From: Trachipleistophora hominis
Taxonomy: Eukaryota; Microsporidia; Pleistophoridae
Direction: 5' to 3'
DNA length: 64,000 bases
NCBI GenBank assembly: GCA_000316135.1
Contig: JH993952.1
Location: 31,444 to 95,443 of the forward strand
The translations under genes were made by a program, and so were the position numbers. Position 1 is the first letter of the stretch. The number at the start of each line of letters is the position of its first letter. Below the pieces are notes generated by a model, which had not been told where the DNA came from, ran no database searches, and saw nothing but the letters and a program-made list of their open reading frames with translations. Of this stretch, positions 61,569 to 64,000 are shown in pieces.

Positions 61569-64000
61569 CATTAGACAAAGCAATCCACAGCGATACTCAG
61601 AGAATGTGCTAATAAAGACGAGTACAGTCAAAATGTAAATAGAACGATATTTAAGATATAGAAGACGATTGAGATATGAAGAAACAAAAATACTTGGAAG
61701 CATTGCAGTCTGTTACGTCATAGAATGCTGCTGCATTTACCAATTAAAAAGACTCAAACTTTGACATGAACACTGATGAAGAACAGAAATACTCCTGGTG
61801 TACAAATTTTGAATGCATGGCGATAAATTAAAACAATTTTTACGCTAAAAACAATTTTAAACTACCATAAACATGATCAGGAGAACGAGTGTTTATTTTC
61901 ATCTAGATGAATGCATCGATGGTAATCAGTGCTACGGCTGTACATGCCGAAACATGATGTTTTTCAAAATTTAATGATTGTTATTTTATTTTAGTGATGC
62001 AGAACGAGTATAATTGGTCAACTAACATTTTTTACCACAACTATGGATTACTAATGATAGTATAGTGCCCGTTTGGGCAGTATAATGTTACTCTGAATGT
62101 TTTGTCTGTCAAAATACGATTGTTAAACGAAATTGTTGCATTTCATCTTCTTTCTAGATCAACGGGTTGGTTTATTTTGTTATATCAACGTTTTAAAATT
62201 CAAAACGCTCTGCGCAACACGATAAATGATCTGACATTTTGGTCGTGATCGATGTTATTCTCTTTTCAGCGCGGAAGGTCCAACTAGAATGCACCCGATA
62301 AGATCTATTTTTTCGTTTTCTTACTTCTTATCATTCTTTAACGATTTCTTCTGGACCTGCACTTTTCAACTCACGACAGACCTCTGCGATCCAGACAAGT
62401 GTCTGTGCTTGATGTAATACAGCAAACGTAAATAATGATGCGGCTTTTAAAAATGCCTTCTTCGATAGGGGATGAAAAATTTAATTCTTGACTAGAGATG
62501 ATATTTTCTCTATGCATCATTAGTAAATGATGGCTGAAGGCGTTAAAGAGCATTGATATAAGTAAAATATAATTTACATACTACTTTACTTACTACCCAC
62601 CTCACTACGTCACATAAAGAGCATTCGGATTGCGTAAAAAATATATAAAATATTATTTATTAGAAATGTCTATGATACTTTTTTGACTTTGGCTGTACTG
62701 ATCCTCGTCTTTGGAGTTGTTTTTTAATAATTTTTTGTCATATGATAATCTGTTTAACCATCACCCTCATTTTTTTTATCGATTTTGATAATGAGGTATA
62801 TCTAATGGGGAAATTATAAGGTTAATTATCACACGGTTTTCTAACATTGTTTAATGTATACTATACATCTTTCATGATATGTAAACGGTGATTGCGAGAC
62901 ATCTCTTCAGTTATGTTTTATTGTATTGACTGGTTTGATATTAGGAAAATGGTATATGCTATCTAATGTAAGACTTGTCTGTCATAGGGGGTCAATTTTC
63001 AATTAATATATAACACCTAATGAAATATTCATGATGTTCTATACGTATATTTTTAACTCTTGGTATGACGAGAAACACTGATGTAATCAATAAAATCTAA
63101 ATCAGGTTATTATTAAATTTAATTGATTTTTTAACCCTTATTTTCTACCCAGTTCTGCAATAAGACATTTTAACGATATGGAGTCAGTAATCTCATGAGT
63201 TAGTGCGATTAAAAATAAAAGATCGGTATGTTTTGTATAGCAAGAAGATGTTTATAATGGAACTATGCACAATATCGATCATCGATGTAGTGTGTAAAAT
63301 TTTCTTGGCGAATTGCTCTAAATGAGAGCTTCTTTTTTAAAAACAAAGCTATATCAAAGTAAGTATATATTTTTTGTAATTATCTAAGATACTTGCCACC
63401 TCGCTCTTTGTAAACCATGTTTTTTCGTCATTTTTCTCATTTCCATTTGTTCTGTTTAGTAATTGATATTAATCCGTTACGTTTATGTTAATTAAAAGGC
63501 AGTAGAAGTTGATTGGTGAGCTTTTTAAAAAGCAAATACTAAATTTACTCACCATACTTTCACGGTATGGAGTACGTCATGCATGAATCAAAAAACTTCT
63601 GGTGGGTTGTCCAAAGAAATTATAGTTTCTTATTTTGTTAATAAATAAAAAGTAATCTGCTGTTCTGCATTTTTCACATTATGAAATGTATTCAATAATC
63701 TTTTACTGGCGAGCTTTAGCAAAAATATTGTTTTCTGGTAAGAATTAATTTTCTGTTAATCCCTAAGGAGAAATGAAAACTGAGCGGAAATGCAGTGACA
63801 TTAAATGAAAACAAGAACAAAAAAGAACTAAATTTTAGTAGATGGATATAGATTTAACATTTTTTGTAATTTTAATGGTATATTGGTACCACAGTTATTA
63901 TTTCGTAAAGTGCGATCATAAACCGACTGAATGTCGGATAAAGCGAAATGAATTACACATCACTTATTATTATGCTGTAGTTTTAAGCGAAAAATACCTC
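61569..64000. other. AT-rich non-coding end of the window
   Basis: No gene accepted. It holds the dispersed motif at 62968-63007 (shared with 49957) and a possible degenerate relative of the 10850/13735 repeat at about 63640-63830 (shared AGCAAAAATATTG and AATTAATTTTCTG type stretches). Confidence 0.5.
62968..63007 (+). repeat. Dispersed motif shared with 49957-49993
   Basis: GTAAGACTTGTCTGTCATAG then GGGGTCAATTTTCAATTAAT. The match to 49957 is about 80 percent over the shared part. Confidence 0.6.

Overview
This window looks like part of a microsporidian nuclear genome, probably from a repeat-rich lineage with a relaxed genome (Trachipleistophora/Vavraia-like; that placement is inference). 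The evidence is compact, mostly intronless genes that often start right behind a C-run (CCC/CCCC then ATG), a reduced fungal-like gene set, and very divergent versions of core eukaryotic proteins: a short H2A, a monomeric ubiquitin, ribosomal proteins uL30 and eL8, a class II photolyase, a forkhead factor, a Tup1-like WD40 protein, an RNase P Pop4/Rpp29 subunit, a Mis18-type zinc protein, a GH19 chitinase-like secreted protein, a DEAD-box helicase and an SLC35/DMT transporter. The ordinary genes have GC-rich third positions and stand out as islands in very AT-rich DNA.

Layout. 0-5.4 kb: a broken leucine-rich-repeat (LRR) gene, then AT-rich DNA with short retroposon copies. 5.5-7.5 kb: a 660-residue helical protein (-). 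7.5-17.8 kb: a gene-poor repeat field with only a 93-residue unknown ORF and the Mis18-like gene. 17.8-30 kb: Tup1-like (+), a low-complexity TPR protein with an assembly gap (-), GH19-like (+), a small unknown ORF (-), Pop4 (+) and H2A (+), separated by microsatellites and long inverted repeats. 31-35 kb: forkhead (+), a putative small subunit of serine palmitoyltransferase (+), a small unknown ORF (-). 35-46 kb: a second AT-rich field with one decayed gene and two large LRR-family genes, each interrupted by one frameshift at a homopolymer. 47-61.6 kb: photolyase (-), DEAD-box helicase (-), ubiquitin (-), uL30 (-), a basic unknown protein (+), eL8 (+), and the transporter (+). 61.6-64 kb: no gene seen.

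The most interesting thing I found is a family of short (about 100-110 bp) SINE-like retroposons. Twelve copies have direct flanking repeats of 10-15 bp that look like target-site duplications, A-rich 3' ends and frequent 5' truncation. Two head types share one 3' tail. One head is clearly like the 5' half of elongator tRNA-Met (CAT); the other contains a small hairpin whose stem changes in a compensatory way between copies. Copies lie just downstream of the stop codon of all three LRR-family loci and of the decayed gene. No reverse transcriptase is present in the window, so a LINE elsewhere would have to supply it.

The genes do not form an operon or a single pathway; they are a normal mixed microsporidian set (transcription, chromatin, translation, DNA repair, membrane transport, cell surface).
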